In this document: in pieces, positions 35,498 through 45,288 of the stretch
Layout: each line of letters begins with the position of its first letter
Position numbering within the stretch: position 1 is the stretch's first letter
Origin: Phenylobacterium conjunctum
Lineage (GTDB): Bacteria > Pseudomonadota > Alphaproteobacteria > Caulobacterales > Caulobacteraceae
DNA length: 64,000 nt
Assembly (NCBI RefSeq): GCF_042679085.1
Contig: NZ_JBHTLQ010000011.1
Span: forward strand, 1-64,000
Direction of reading: 5' to 3'
The notes under the pieces: generated by a model
What the model saw: only the letters and a program-made list of their open reading frames with translations
What the model was told of the DNA's origin: nothing
Databases searched by the model: none
Position numbers and translations under genes: made by a program

Positions 35498-36424
35498 ATG
35501 GTCCCTTGCGGCGACATCGAAGCCTTCGAGACGGCGCGGCCCCGGCTGAACCGGCTGGCCTATCGGATGCTGGGCTCGGTGGCCGAGGCCGAGGACGCGG
35601 TGCAGGACGCCTGGCTGCGTTGGGCGCGGAGCCAGGGCGAGGTCGAGGACCCCTTGGCCTGGCTGGTGCGGACGACGAGCCGGCTGTGCCTGGACCGGCT
35701 GAAGTCGGCCAAGGCCCGGCGGGAGGCCTATCGCGGGCCGTGGCTGCCGGAGCCGCTGATCGAGGAGCTGGCCGACGATCCGGTGGAGAAGGCCCAGGAG
35801 GTGTCCGTGGCCTTCCTGCTGGCTCTTGAGCGGCTGTCGCCCCTGGAGCGGGCGGTGTTCCTGCTGCACGACGTCTTCGAGGCCGACTATGGCGAGGTGG
35901 CTGAGACCCTTGGCCGCAACGAGGCGGCGGTGCGCCAGCTGGCCAGCCGGGCGCGGGCGCACGTGCAGGAGGCCCGGCCGCGCTTCACCGTCGATGAGGC
36001 CGAGGCCGCACGGCTGGCGGCGGCCTTCATGGCCGCGGCCGCGGAGGGAAACCTCGAAGGCCTGAAGGCCGTGCTGGCCGAAGACGCGGTGATGGTCACC
36101 GACGGCGGCGGCAAGCGCAGCGCGGCGCTCAGGCCGCTGATCGGGCGTGAGGATGTGATCGCGCTGCTGACCGGGCTCGCCTGGCGCAATGGCGCGGGGT
36201 GGCCAGTGAGCTTCCGCGCGGTGCGGATCAACGGCTATCCCGGTGTGATCCTGGAGCGCGAGGACGGGCCGATGACGGTCGCCTTCCAGCCCGACGGCCA
36301 GGGGCGGATCGCGGGGGTCTACATGGTGCGGAACCCGGAGAAGCTGGGGCACCTGCATCCCCACCCCTCGTCATCCTCCGGCGGCGAAGCCGTCCGGGGG
36401 ACCCAAACTGCCGGGGGCAAATAG
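35498..36424 (+). CDS. ECF41-type sigma factor with fused SnoaL-like regulatory domain
   Basis: A 308-residue sigma factor: region 2 (about 12-75, LAYRMLGSVAEAEDAVQDAWLRW), the linker motif WLPEP at 82-86, region 4 (about 108-160), and a SnoaL/NTF2-like C-terminal domain (about 168-285) with DGGGKR at 202-207 and NPEKL at 279-283, all ECF41 hallmarks. In this group the fused domain replaces an anti-sigma factor. The last 18 residues (from about 291) are read from a family A palindromic repeat that supplies the stop. Likely autoregulated through the promoter at 34495-34521. Confidence 0.92.
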   Translation: MVPCGDIEAFETARPRLNRLAYRMLGSVAEAEDAVQDAWLRWARSQGEVEDPLAWLVRTTSRLCLDRLKSAKARREAYRGPWLPEPLIEELADDPVEKAQEVSVAFLLALERLSPLERAVFLLHDVFEADYGEVAETLGRNEAAVRQLASRARAHVQEARPRFTVDEAEAARLAAAFMAAAAEGNLEGLKAVLAEDAVMVTDGGGKRSAALRPLIGREDVIALLTGLAWRNGAGWPVSFRAVRINGYPGVILEREDGPMTVAFQPDGQGRIAGVYMVRNPEKLGHLHPHPSSSSGGEAVRGTQTAGGK

Positions 36425-36478
36425 GCAAGGCCGCTTGGGTCCCCCGGATCCCCGCTGGCGCGGGGACCGGAGGATGAC
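36370..36478. repeat. Dimeric palindromic repeat, family A (copy 3)
   Basis: About 109 bp, outer GTCATCCTCCGG and CCGGAGGATGAC with inner GGGGGACCCA and TGGGTCCCCC. Its left half forms the end of the ECF41 reading frame; the right half ends 31 bases before the dnaG start. Confidence 0.82.
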
Positions 36479-36508
36479 GATGAGGAGGGGGGCGGCTACA
36501 GTGGCCCC

Positions 36509-38386
36509 GTGCGCTTCGACGAACGTTTCCTGGACGAACTCAAGTCCCGCCTTCGCCCCTCCGACGTGATCGGAAAGACGGTGAAGCTGCGGAAGCAGGG
36601 GCGCGAATATGTGGGGCTGTCGCCGTTCAACAAGGAGAAGACGCCCTCGTTCTATGTGAACGACGACAAGGGCCAGTTCTTCGACTTCTCGTCGGGCAAG
36701 ACCGGCGACCTGATCACCTTCCTGCAGGAGACCGAGCGGCTGACCTTTGCGGAGGCCGTGGAGAAGCTGGCGGCCGAGGCGGGCCTGGCCCTGCCGGCGG
36801 TGGATCCGGCGGGCGCCGCCCAGGACAAGAAGCGCCAGGGCCTGTCCGACTGGCTGGAACTGGCGGCGCAATGGTTCGAGGCCGAGCTGCGCCGACCCGT
36901 GGGACAGGAGGCTCGGGCCTATCTGGAGCGCCGGGGGCTGCCGGAGAAGGAGTGGGCGCGGTTCCGGCTGGGCTATGCCCCGCCTGGACGCACCACTCTG
37001 AAAGACTACCTGGTCGCCAAGGGCGCCCGGCCCGCCGAACTGGTGGAGACGGGGATGCTGATCGCCCCGGAAGAGGGCGGCGCGCCTTACGACCGGTTCC
37101 GCGAGCGGATCATCTTTCCGATCACCGATGCGCGCGGGCGGGTGATCTCATTCGGGGGGCGGGCGCTCGATCCCAAGGCCCGCGCCAAGTACCTGAACGG
37201 CCCCGAAACCGTGGTCTTCCACAAGGGCCACCAGCTCTATGGCCTGGCCGAGGCGCGCAAGATCCTGGCGGCGGCGCCGACGGGCGAGACCCTGCCGCTG
37301 GCGGTGGTCGAAGGCTATATGGACGCGATCGCCTGCCAGAGGGCGGGCATCCCGGCGGTGGCGCCCATGGGCACGGCCCTGACCGAGGAGCAGATGGAGC
37401 TGCTCTGGCGGCACCATCCCGAGCCCACCCTGTGCTTTGACGGCGACCGGGCGGGCCGCCAGGCGGCGGGTCGGGCCATCGACCGGGCGCTGCCGCTGCT
37501 GAAACCGGGCAAGAGTTTCAGGTTCGCCATCGTCGAGGGCGGCAAGGACCCAGACGAGGTGCTGCGCGAGCAGGGGGCGGCGGCCCTGAAGGCCCAGATG
37601 GCCCAGACGACGCCCTTCGTGGAGGCCCTGTTCGTCCGCGAGCGAGACCTGGAGCCGCTGGACACGCCGGAGCGCCGGGCGGGCCTGAAGGCGCGCCTGC
37701 GACAATTGGCCGGGACCATCGCCGACAAGGACCTGCAGCAGGCCTATCGCGACGACCTGCTGACCCGACTGGACGCGATCTTCGCCCGCCCGGAGCGCGA
37801 ACCGCGCCGGGAATGGACGCCGCAGGGGCCGGGCGGCGGGCGCAGGCGCGGGGCCTGGGGCCAGCCGCCGGTTCCCGCCGCGCCCACGGCGGAAGGCAAG
37901 GCGGCGGCCCGCAGGCTGGCTCATCGGCTCGATCTGACGGCGGCGGCCCTGGTGCGTTATGCGCTCAATGATCCGGTGGTGCTGGACGATCACCTGGAGG
38001 ACGCGCTGACCGCTAACGGCTTCGGCGATACGGCGCTATCCGAATTGGCGAGGGAAATCATTCGCCTGCGTCTTGACCATGACCATCTTGACTCGGCCAC
38101 CCTCACACGCCATCTGGCGTCTTGCGGGTATAGTACGCTGCTGACAGACATCGACCGGGCCGCTGCGACATCGAGCGCGCCCATCCTGAAAACGGATGTC
38201 TCCCTCGACGCGGCTAGATCCCAGTGGTCGCAAGCCTTCGCCCGTCTTTCCAGACTGGCGGCGCTCGACGAGGCTATAGCCGCCGCCAAGGGGAACCTGG
38301 GCGGGCGATCAGCTATGGAGACCCTCGAGCGCCTGAAAGGCGAACGCGACGCACTGAAACGCGCGATCAGGGACTGGAACGATTAA
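36509..38386 (+). CDS. dnaG: DNA primase DnaG, without canonical zinc ligands
   Basis: Synthesises RNA primers at the replication fork together with DnaB. The 625-residue protein has the N-terminal CHC2-like domain (1-100), the RNA polymerase core with Toprim motifs VVEGYMDAIA and CFDGDRAGRQAA, and a C-terminal helicase-binding helical region. In the zinc domain the usual CPFH and HCFGC ligands are replaced: Ser38, Asn41, Asp59 and Ser62, so a zinc ion cannot bind in the normal manner. Start is GTG at 36509. It precedes rpoD, the classic macromolecular-synthesis pairing. Confidence 0.95.
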   Translation: MRFDERFLDELKSRLRPSDVIGKTVKLRKQGREYVGLSPFNKEKTPSFYVNDDKGQFFDFSSGKTGDLITFLQETERLTFAEAVEKLAAEAGLALPAVDPAGAAQDKKRQGLSDWLELAAQWFEAELRRPVGQEARAYLERRGLPEKEWARFRLGYAPPGRTTLKDYLVAKGARPAELVETGMLIAPEEGGAPYDRFRERIIFPITDARGRVISFGGRALDPKARAKYLNGPETVVFHKGHQLYGLAEARKILAAAPTGETLPLAVVEGYMDAIACQRAGIPAVAPMGTALTEEQMELLWRHHPEPTLCFDGDRAGRQAAGRAIDRALPLLKPGKSFRFAIVEGGKDPDEVLREQGAAALKAQMAQTTPFVEALFVRERDLEPLDTPERRAGLKARLRQLAGTIADKDLQQAYRDDLLTRLDAIFARPEREPRREWTPQGPGGGRRRGAWGQPPVPAAPTAEGKAAARRLAHRLDLTAAALVRYALNDPVVLDDHLEDALTANGFGDTALSELAREIIRLRLDHDHLDSATLTRHLASCGYSTLLTDIDRAAATSSAPILKTDVSLDAARSQWSQAFARLSRLAALDEAIAAAKGNLGGRSAMETLERLKGERDALKRAIRDWND

Positions 38387-38402
38387 GGCGGTTGAAGGGG
38401 TC

Positions 38403-38414
38403 GTTTAGGTAAAC
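38403..38414. promoter_or_regulatory. Palindrome in the dnaG-rpoD intergenic region
   Basis: GTTTA-GG-TAAAC (12 bp), extended by one flanking C/G pair to 14 bp, 80 bases before the rpoD start. It could be an operator or part of the rpoD promoter region. No consensus known to me matches it. Confidence 0.3.
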
Positions 38415-38492
38415 GGCCTTTAAGCGACCGCACTTCACCATTGGCGGCGCGGCCCTCGCGGGGAGTGGGGCGGCGCCGGACCGGAGACTTAG

Positions 38493-40430
<1,938 letters not shown>

Positions 40431-40470
40431 GAGCGTTGACGAGGTTCGCCGTCGGGTGGAGCATTCCCAC

Positions 40471-40722
40471 ATGGCCGACGGCGAACTGTTCCTGAAACTC
40501 GACGACGACACGGCGCGCCGCCTGCGTGCGGCGGCGGAGGCGGCCGGTCAGGCTGTTGAGAGCTATGCTGCGGAACTGATTTCCAGCGGGCTGGCCGGCG
40601 AATGGGCGGACTCTTTTGCGCGGCTCGCCGAGTATGATCGGACCGGGGACTACATGTCCCTTGAGGAGGGGGCCGCATACTTCCGGACCAAGCTTGAAGA
40701 GCGGCTCGCTAACCGCAAATGA
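40471..40722 (+). CDS. ParD-like antitoxin
   Basis: An 83-residue protein: an N-terminal ribbon-helix-helix style segment (LFLKLDDDTARRLRAAAEAAGQAVESYAAELI) and a charged C-terminal tail (AYFRTKLEERLANRK) of the kind that wraps the toxin. Start at ATG 40471, nine bases after GGTGGAG. The stop codon overlaps the ATG of the toxin remnant (ATGA), the normal antitoxin-first order of type II pairs. With the toxin broken, it may be a solitary antitoxin or regulator. Confidence 0.75.
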   Translation: MADGELFLKLDDDTARRLRAAAEAAGQAVESYAAELISSGLAGEWADSFARLAEYDRTGDYMSLEEGAAYFRTKLEERLANRK

Positions 40723-41000
40723 GCCGTGAGGTTCGGCTCTCTCCGGCTGCGCAACGCGACTTTGATCGGCTCGTCGACTTCCTTGAATCCAAGAGCCCAA
40801 GGGCGGCTTGGCGTGCCGCCGAAACCATACTCGCAGGACTTTCCAGCCTGAGTGACCGGCCCGAGCGCGGCCGACCTGTCTTTTGAGAGCACAGGGAACT
40901 TGTCGTCCGCTTTGGGCGGGACGGCTACCTCGTCCGATACCGTGTCGATCCTGACGCCGTGATCGTCGCCAGCATCAAGCACATCCGCGAGCAGCGCTGA
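40719..41000 (+). pseudogene. RelE/ParE-family toxin disrupted by an in-frame TGA
   Basis: One frame from ATG 40719 to TGA 40998-41000 reads as a 93-codon ParE-type toxin (REVRLSPAAQRDFDRLVDFLE ... GLSSLSDRPERGRPVF, then EHRELVVRFGRDGYLVRYRV ... VIVASIKHIREQR) but codon 56 (40884-40886) is TGA. Everything after the stop still matches the family, so the gene was lost by a single nonsense change, or the base call is wrong. It overlaps the antitoxin by ATGA. The surviving 55-residue piece lacks the catalytic C-terminal strands. Confidence 0.85.
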
Positions 41001-41003
41001 GCC

Positions 41004-41624
41004 TCACCCCCAGCCGTAGTTGAAGCTGATGGAGATGCGGGGGATCTTGGCGGCGTTAGCCTCAACCTCGTGGCGCAGCCAGCTTTCCCACATCAGGATC
41101 GTGCCGGGCTCGGGCTGCAGGTAGACGAAGCTGCGGCTGTCTTCGGGGGCGTCGGCTGTGCGCGGCGGGGCGGCCATCATCATCGCCAGGCGCGGGTCCT
41201 CCAGCTTCAGGGCGCTCGCGCCGGGCGGGGTGCGGACATAGATGGTGCCGGACAGGACGCTGTGCGGGTGGATGTGGCTGGTGTGGGCGGCGCCCGGCTT
41301 CAGCACGTTGACCCACAGGCTGTTCATCTTCAGCCGCGCGCCACCGAGGTCGAAGGAAAGATCGCGGGCGAACTGGGCGGCGTGCTTGTCGAGCTTGCGC
41401 TTCAAGACATCGAACACGCTCATCCGCTGGGGCAGGTCGTCCAGGGAGGCATAGGAGGTGTAGCCGCCGTAGCGGTGCTCGCGGCACCAGGCGCGGCCGG
41501 CCATGTCCTCCTGCGCCAAGGACAGGCAGGCCTCCTCCAGCTCGCTGTTGAGCTCGGCAAAGCCGCGCTCGGCGGCGAGGGAGGCCTCATAGACCCGGGT
41601 GACGAAGAGGGCGCGGACGGTCAT
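41004..41624 (-). CDS. 2OG-Fe(II) oxygenase-like protein (TIGR02466 type)
   Basis: A 206-residue protein of the TIGR02466 group, putative 2-oxoglutarate/iron oxygenases. A HTSHIHPHSVLSGTIYV motif (about 113-129) gives the first metal ligands, and LRHEVEANAAKIPRISISFNYGW (about 183-205) the distal His and Arg. N-terminal residues 1-95 are helical. Substrate unknown. It starts 17 bases downstream of the short protein gene at 41642 on the same strand. Confidence 0.8.
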   Translation of the reverse strand: MTVRALFVTRVYEASLAAERGFAELNSELEEACLSLAQEDMAGRAWCREHRYGGYTSYASLDDLPQRMSVFDVLKRKLDKHAAQFARDLSFDLGGARLKMNSLWVNVLKPGAAHTSHIHPHSVLSGTIYVRTPPGASALKLEDPRLAMMMAAPPRTADAPEDSRSFVYLQPEPGTILMWESWLRHEVEANAAKIPRISISFNYGWG

Positions 41625-41641
41625 GCCGTTCGGCTAGAGCC

Positions 41642-41875
41642 TCAGCCGTTGGACGGCAAGCCCGTAGCCTGAAACCGGAGCAGTTCGCTCATCAGGCTGG
41701 CGGCGACGCGCTGGTTCTCCAGGGTCGCCAGCGTCTGGAGCTTCTCCTGCTTCTGGGTCTCGAAATCGTGGTGCAGGGTGGCGGCGTCGCGAGGTTGCGC
41801 CTGCCCCTCGGCGGGCGGCAGGGGCGGCAGGGCCTGAGACAGCATGCCAAGCTGGACAAGCGGGGTGGTCTTCAT
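41642..41875 (-). CDS. Small hypothetical protein, possibly flagellum-related
   Basis: A 77-residue polar protein with a Pro/Gln-rich first third (LPPLPPAEGQAQPRD) and an amphipathic helical remainder (FETQKQEKLQTLATLENQRVAASLMSELLRF). I do not recognise a family. ATG at 41875 with GAGGAGG upstream. It lies 122 bases downstream of a mini flagellar rod-type gene on the same strand, the only hint of function. Confidence 0.55.
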   Translation of the reverse strand: MKTTPLVQLGMLSQALPPLPPAEGQAQPRDAATLHHDFETQKQEKLQTLATLENQRVAASLMSELLRFQATGLPSNG

Positions 41876-41997
41876 GGTCTAACCTCCTCGCGAAACCGAA
41901 TAGCCAAGCTCGGTTAAACGATCGCGTTTGGAAGTGGTAAAGTTGCGTTTGCCTTGAGTATCCGAGGCCTGAAACCTACCCGGATCGGGCGCGTTGC

Positions 41998-42219
41998 TTA
42001 GACGATCATGTTGAGGGCGTCGCGGGTCATCTGGTCAGCCGTGCGGATGACGCTGATGTTGGCGCTGTAGGCGGACTTGGCCTGGATCTGCTCCACCGTC
42101 TCGCTGACCATGTCGATGCTGGCGTTGGGCGAGCCGGCCTGGGCTGTGCGTTGAGCGGAGGCCTCAAAGCGGCGAGTGGCGGCGAGCATGCCGTACTGGG
42201 CGGTGGCGATGGGGTTCAT
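41998..42219 (-). CDS. Mini flagellar axial (rod/hook-type) protein
   Basis: A 73-residue protein that looks like the two ends of a flagellar rod/hook protein joined directly: MNPIATAQYGMLAATRRFEASAQRTAQ resembles the N-terminal Flg_bb_rod helix, and MVSETVEQIQAKSAYSANISVIRTADQMTRDALNMI the C-terminal Flg_bbr_C helix. The middle domains are missing. ATG at 42219, GGAAGGA upstream. The termini are intact and the length is self-consistent, so it looks like a functional small protein, not a fragment. Confidence 0.68.
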   Translation of the reverse strand: MNPIATAQYGMLAATRRFEASAQRTAQAGSPNASIDMVSETVEQIQAKSAYSANISVIRTADQMTRDALNMIV

Positions 42220-42349
42220 GGGCGATCCTTCCTCGCGGAAGAGCTTGATCGATCGCGGTAAAGGCCAAGCCAGTAAATGTGGTGAATATCCGCGGCGCGC
42301 GGCCGCAGCCATCCTGGGTTATGCTCGGTCGAAGATCCGGAGGTCCCCC

Positions 42350-42694
42350 ATGGTTCGCTTCAGTTTGATCGCTTTCGTCACCGCGCTCGCCGCCGGCCCC
42401 GCGCTGGCCGAGAGCCCGGTCGTTCCCGCCACCACCAGCGTCTGCCTGGACGTGAACGGCAGCCTGTTGCCCGTGGTCTGCCACGTGCAGGGCAGCCGCC
42501 TGGATCGGCGCGACACCATCTGCCAGTGCCCGGAAGGCGCGCGCACAGACGCCTCGGTTTGCGCGCCGGGCGAGCGGCCGCCGGTGGAGAACCTGGCCCT
42601 GTCGCGGGCGCGCAAGGTCGCGGGCAAGGACGGGACCCTTGTGGGCGACAGCTTCGAGGGTCGACGCATGTGCGTCGACCTCTCTCAGCGGTAA
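42350..42694 (+). CDS. Small secreted cysteine-containing protein
   Basis: A 114-residue protein with a clear signal peptide (MVRFSLIAFVTALAAGPALA) and a mature part with cysteines in SVCLDVNG, PVVCHVQG, DTICQCPEG, ASVCAPGE and RRMCVDL, suggesting disulfides in the periplasm. No family recognised. ATG at 42350 follows CCGGAGG at ideal distance; the upstream extension of the frame is not coding. Divergent from the mini flagellar gene. Confidence 0.7.
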   Translation: MVRFSLIAFVTALAAGPALAESPVVPATTSVCLDVNGSLLPVVCHVQGSRLDRRDTICQCPEGARTDASVCAPGERPPVENLALSRARKVAGKDGTLVGDSFEGRRMCVDLSQR

Positions 42695-42698
42695 GCGC

Positions 42699-43958
42699 CT
42701 ACTTGCCGAGCGCGGCGTAGGTCAGCTTCTGGAAGGCGGGCAGGGCGGCGCGGCCGCCCAGGCGTTGGCCGGTAGCCAGCTGGCTCGCGGCCTCGGGGCC
42801 GAGCGGCATGGAGTTCTGGATCAGGTAGATCATCACCATGTCTTCTTCTGGATCGGCCTGCCACCAGGTGCCAAAGGCGCCCGGCCAGCCGAAGGAGCCT
42901 TCAGAGCCCGCGCCCATCCAGGCCTGCTTCTCCGGGTCAGTGATCATCGAGACGCCGAGGCCGAAGCCCTGGCCCATCCAGAACGGGATGCCCATGAACG
43001 GGATTTCGCGCTGCTGGGGCGTCAGGCGGTTGGCGGTCATCAGGGCATGCGTCTCGGGGCTGATCAGCCGCACGCCGTCGAGTTCGCCCTTGTTCAGCAT
43101 CAGGCGCGCGAACTTCAGATAGTCATCGGCCGTGGAGATCAGGCCGCCGCCGCCGCCGCAGAAATGCGGAGCGTGGTCCTCATGCGGGAAGGAGACGTCG
43201 TCCAGCCGGTCATTGGCCTCATCCAGGCGATAGAGGTGGGCCATGCGGTCGCGCTTTTCGGGCGGGCACCAGAAGTCGGTGTCGACCATGCCGAGCGGCC
43301 CCAGGATGCGCTGCATCAGAAAGTCACGGAACGGCATGCCGGCGATGCGGCCGACCAGGAAGCCCAGGACGTCGGTGGCGTGGCTGTAGTGGAAGCGTTC
43401 GCCGGGCGCGAAGGACAGGGGAAGGCCCGCCAGCTTCTCCATCCACTGGTCCGGCCCATGCGGGTTGCTCAGCGGCGAGCCCAGGGCGTGCTCGTAGGCG
43501 TGGGCGATGGGACCGATCGAGGTGAAGCCATAGGCCAGACCCGAGCGGTGGGTCATCAGGTCCTCGATGGTGATGTCGCGCGGGGCGTCATAGACCTGGT
43601 CCAGCGGGCCGGTGGGGTCCTTCAGCACCTTCATGTTGGAGAACTCAGGCGCCCACTTGGTGATGGGGTCGTCGAGCTTGAGCTTGCCTTCCTCCATCAG
43701 CATCAGGGCGGCGACGGAGGTGACCGGCTTGGTCATGGAGGCGATGCGGAACATGGTGTCCCGGGTCATCGGCGCCTTGGCCGCCACGTCGCGCCAGCCC
43801 AGCGTGTTCAACTGGACGATCTCACCCTTGCGCCAGGTCAGGGTCACGAACCCCGAAAGGTCGCCCGCATCGACCACGGTCTGCAGATGCTTGGGGATAC
43901 CGGCCAAAACCTCGGCCGAAAGGCCCGGTTGCGACTTGGAGATCTGGCTTCCGTCCAT
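42699..43958 (-). CDS. Serine hydrolase / class C beta-lactamase-like protein
   Basis: A 419-residue penicillin-binding-fold hydrolase: the SxxK nucleophile motif SMTK near residue 74, a YSH triad residue in FHYSHATDVLG (about 195) and a late GWPGAFGTWWQAD segment. No signal peptide is apparent, so a cytoplasmic esterase or peptidase of the EstB/beta-lactamase family is more likely than a resistance enzyme. The ATG at 43958 opens MDGSQISKSQPG. It meets the secreted-protein gene tail to tail. Confidence 0.86.
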   Translation of the reverse strand: MDGSQISKSQPGLSAEVLAGIPKHLQTVVDAGDLSGFVTLTWRKGEIVQLNTLGWRDVAAKAPMTRDTMFRIASMTKPVTSVAALMLMEEGKLKLDDPITKWAPEFSNMKVLKDPTGPLDQVYDAPRDITIEDLMTHRSGLAYGFTSIGPIAHAYEHALGSPLSNPHGPDQWMEKLAGLPLSFAPGERFHYSHATDVLGFLVGRIAGMPFRDFLMQRILGPLGMVDTDFWCPPEKRDRMAHLYRLDEANDRLDDVSFPHEDHAPHFCGGGGGLISTADDYLKFARLMLNKGELDGVRLISPETHALMTANRLTPQQREIPFMGIPFWMGQGFGLGVSMITDPEKQAWMGAGSEGSFGWPGAFGTWWQADPEEDMVMIYLIQNSMPLGPEAASQLATGQRLGGRAALPAFQKLTYAALGK

Positions 43959-44053
43959 GGTCCTGGCGTCCTTCCCTGATGCGGCTCATCATACCGTCTA
44001 TTCGGATAACCAATGGGCGGGGCCGATGGGCGCCGTCAAGCGGGGGGAAGGCG

Positions 44054-44419
44054 ATGGCGTACGAGCGGGCGCGACAGAGGCTGGCGCCGACCAGCGTGTT
44101 CATCGGGCGGGTGCTGACCAATCTGCTGGTCGTGCTGATGTTGGTGGCGGCCTCCCTGGCGGTGGGGATGTGGGGCTATCACACCCTGGAAGGGGAGCCG
44201 TGGATCGACGCCTTTGCGGATGCGTCCATGATCCTGTCGGGGATGGGGCCGCTGAACCCGTTGCAGAACGATCAGGCCAAGCTGTTCGCCGGGGCCTATG
44301 CGCTTTATTCGGGGCTGTTCCTGGTGGCTGCGGCGGGGCTGATCCTGTCGCCGGTGCTGCATCGGATCCTGCACCGGATGCATGCGGCCGATGAAGACGA
44401 GAATCCGCCAGAGACGTGA
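44054..44419 (+). CDS. Two-helix membrane protein with pore-like loop
   Basis: A 121-residue protein: helix one (about 18-45, VLTNLLVVLMLVAASLAVGMWGYH), a loop ending in ASMILSGMGPLNPL, and helix two (about 77-101, LFAGAYALYSGLFLVAAAGLIL), then a His/Arg-rich tail. The helix-loop-helix with a G-containing filter-like loop resembles two-TM ion-channel proteins, but the potassium-channel signature GYG is absent. Function unknown. ATG at 44054 behind GGGGGGAAGG; 16 bases before the hydrolase gene. Confidence 0.65.
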   Translation: MAYERARQRLAPTSVFIGRVLTNLLVVLMLVAASLAVGMWGYHTLEGEPWIDAFADASMILSGMGPLNPLQNDQAKLFAGAYALYSGLFLVAAAGLILSPVLHRILHRMHAADEDENPPET

Positions 44420-44435
44420 GAGAGGCTTTGACCGA

Positions 44436-45254
44436 ATGGCTCTGAAGGATGCGCTGTCGCCGCTTGGCCTGTTCTCGGCCCTGACGCCCAAGGACCCGTC
44501 GCGGCGCGTGCTGACCGCAGCGCCCTTCGGCCCGGGTCCGCGGCAAAGGCTCGATGTCTATGCGCCTCCGAAGGCGGAGGTTCCGGCGCCGGTGGCGGTG
44601 TTCTTCTATGGCGGGTCCTGGGAGACCGGGCGGCGCCAGGACTATGGCTGGGCGGCGCGGGCGCTTGCCGCCAAGGGCTTCCTCACCCTCCTGCCGGACT
44701 ACAGGATCTATCCGGAAGCCGTCTATCCGGCCTTCCTGGAGGACGGGGCGGCGGCGGTGCGCTGGGCTGTGGAGCATGCGCCGGCGCACGGTGGGGATCC
44801 GCAGCGCATCGTGCTCGCCGGGCATTCGGCCGGCGCCTACATCGCCACCATGCTGGGCCTGGAGCCGCGCTGGCTGGACGCTGCCCAGGTGGAGCGGTCG
44901 CGGATCAAGGCCATCGCCGGCCTGTCCGGTCCCTATGAGTTCGTGCCGTTCAAGAACGACACCATCATCCGCACCTTCGGCCATGCGGACGACCCGCACC
45001 TGACCCAGCCCTGGCCACATGTGACCCCGGCCGCGCCGCCGGTCTTCCTGGGCCACGGCGACAGCGACAAGCTGGTCGGCCGCCGCAACCTGCGCACCCT
45101 GGCCGAGGCCTATCGCAAGCACGGGGCGACGGTGGAGGACCGGATCTATCCGGGCCTGGACCACGCCGGGATGGTGCTGGCCCTGTCCAAGCCGTTCCGT
45201 CGGCGGGGGACGGTGCTGGAGGATATGAGTGGGTTTCTGAGGCGGTGGGTTTAA
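44436..45254 (+). CDS. Alpha/beta hydrolase (esterase/lipase type)
   Basis: A 272-residue alpha/beta hydrolase: oxyanion-hole segment VFFYGGSWETGRRQDY, nucleophile GHSAG (about 129), acid in GHGDSDKLV, and catalytic His in GLDHAGMV. It resembles the carboxylesterase/BD-FAE group that hydrolyses acylated sugars or kynurenine-like substrates. No signal sequence. Probably an operon with the membrane protein upstream, and a hairpin follows. Confidence 0.86.
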   Translation: MALKDALSPLGLFSALTPKDPSRRVLTAAPFGPGPRQRLDVYAPPKAEVPAPVAVFFYGGSWETGRRQDYGWAARALAAKGFLTLLPDYRIYPEAVYPAFLEDGAAAVRWAVEHAPAHGGDPQRIVLAGHSAGAYIATMLGLEPRWLDAAQVERSRIKAIAGLSGPYEFVPFKNDTIIRTFGHADDPHLTQPWPHVTPAAPPVFLGHGDSDKLVGRRNLRTLAEAYRKHGATVEDRIYPGLDHAGMVLALSKPFRRRGTVLEDMSGFLRRWV

Positions 45255-45258
45255 GGGG

Positions 45259-45285
45259 AGCTCCCCTCCCCGCAGGGGGGGCTTT
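45259..45285 (+). terminator. Hairpin between convergent genes
   Basis: AGCTCCCC...GGGGGGCT pairing around a CGCA loop followed by TTT. It belongs to a common GC-rich intergenic repeat type and probably terminates the hydrolase transcript, and possibly the M23 transcript from the other side. Confidence 0.5.
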
Positions 45286-45288
45286 AGG

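Noticed and set aside
42176..42349. Upstream extension of the secreted protein gene at 42350
   Set aside because: The extension overlaps the divergent gene and would bury the signal peptide; the start with CCGGAGG is better.
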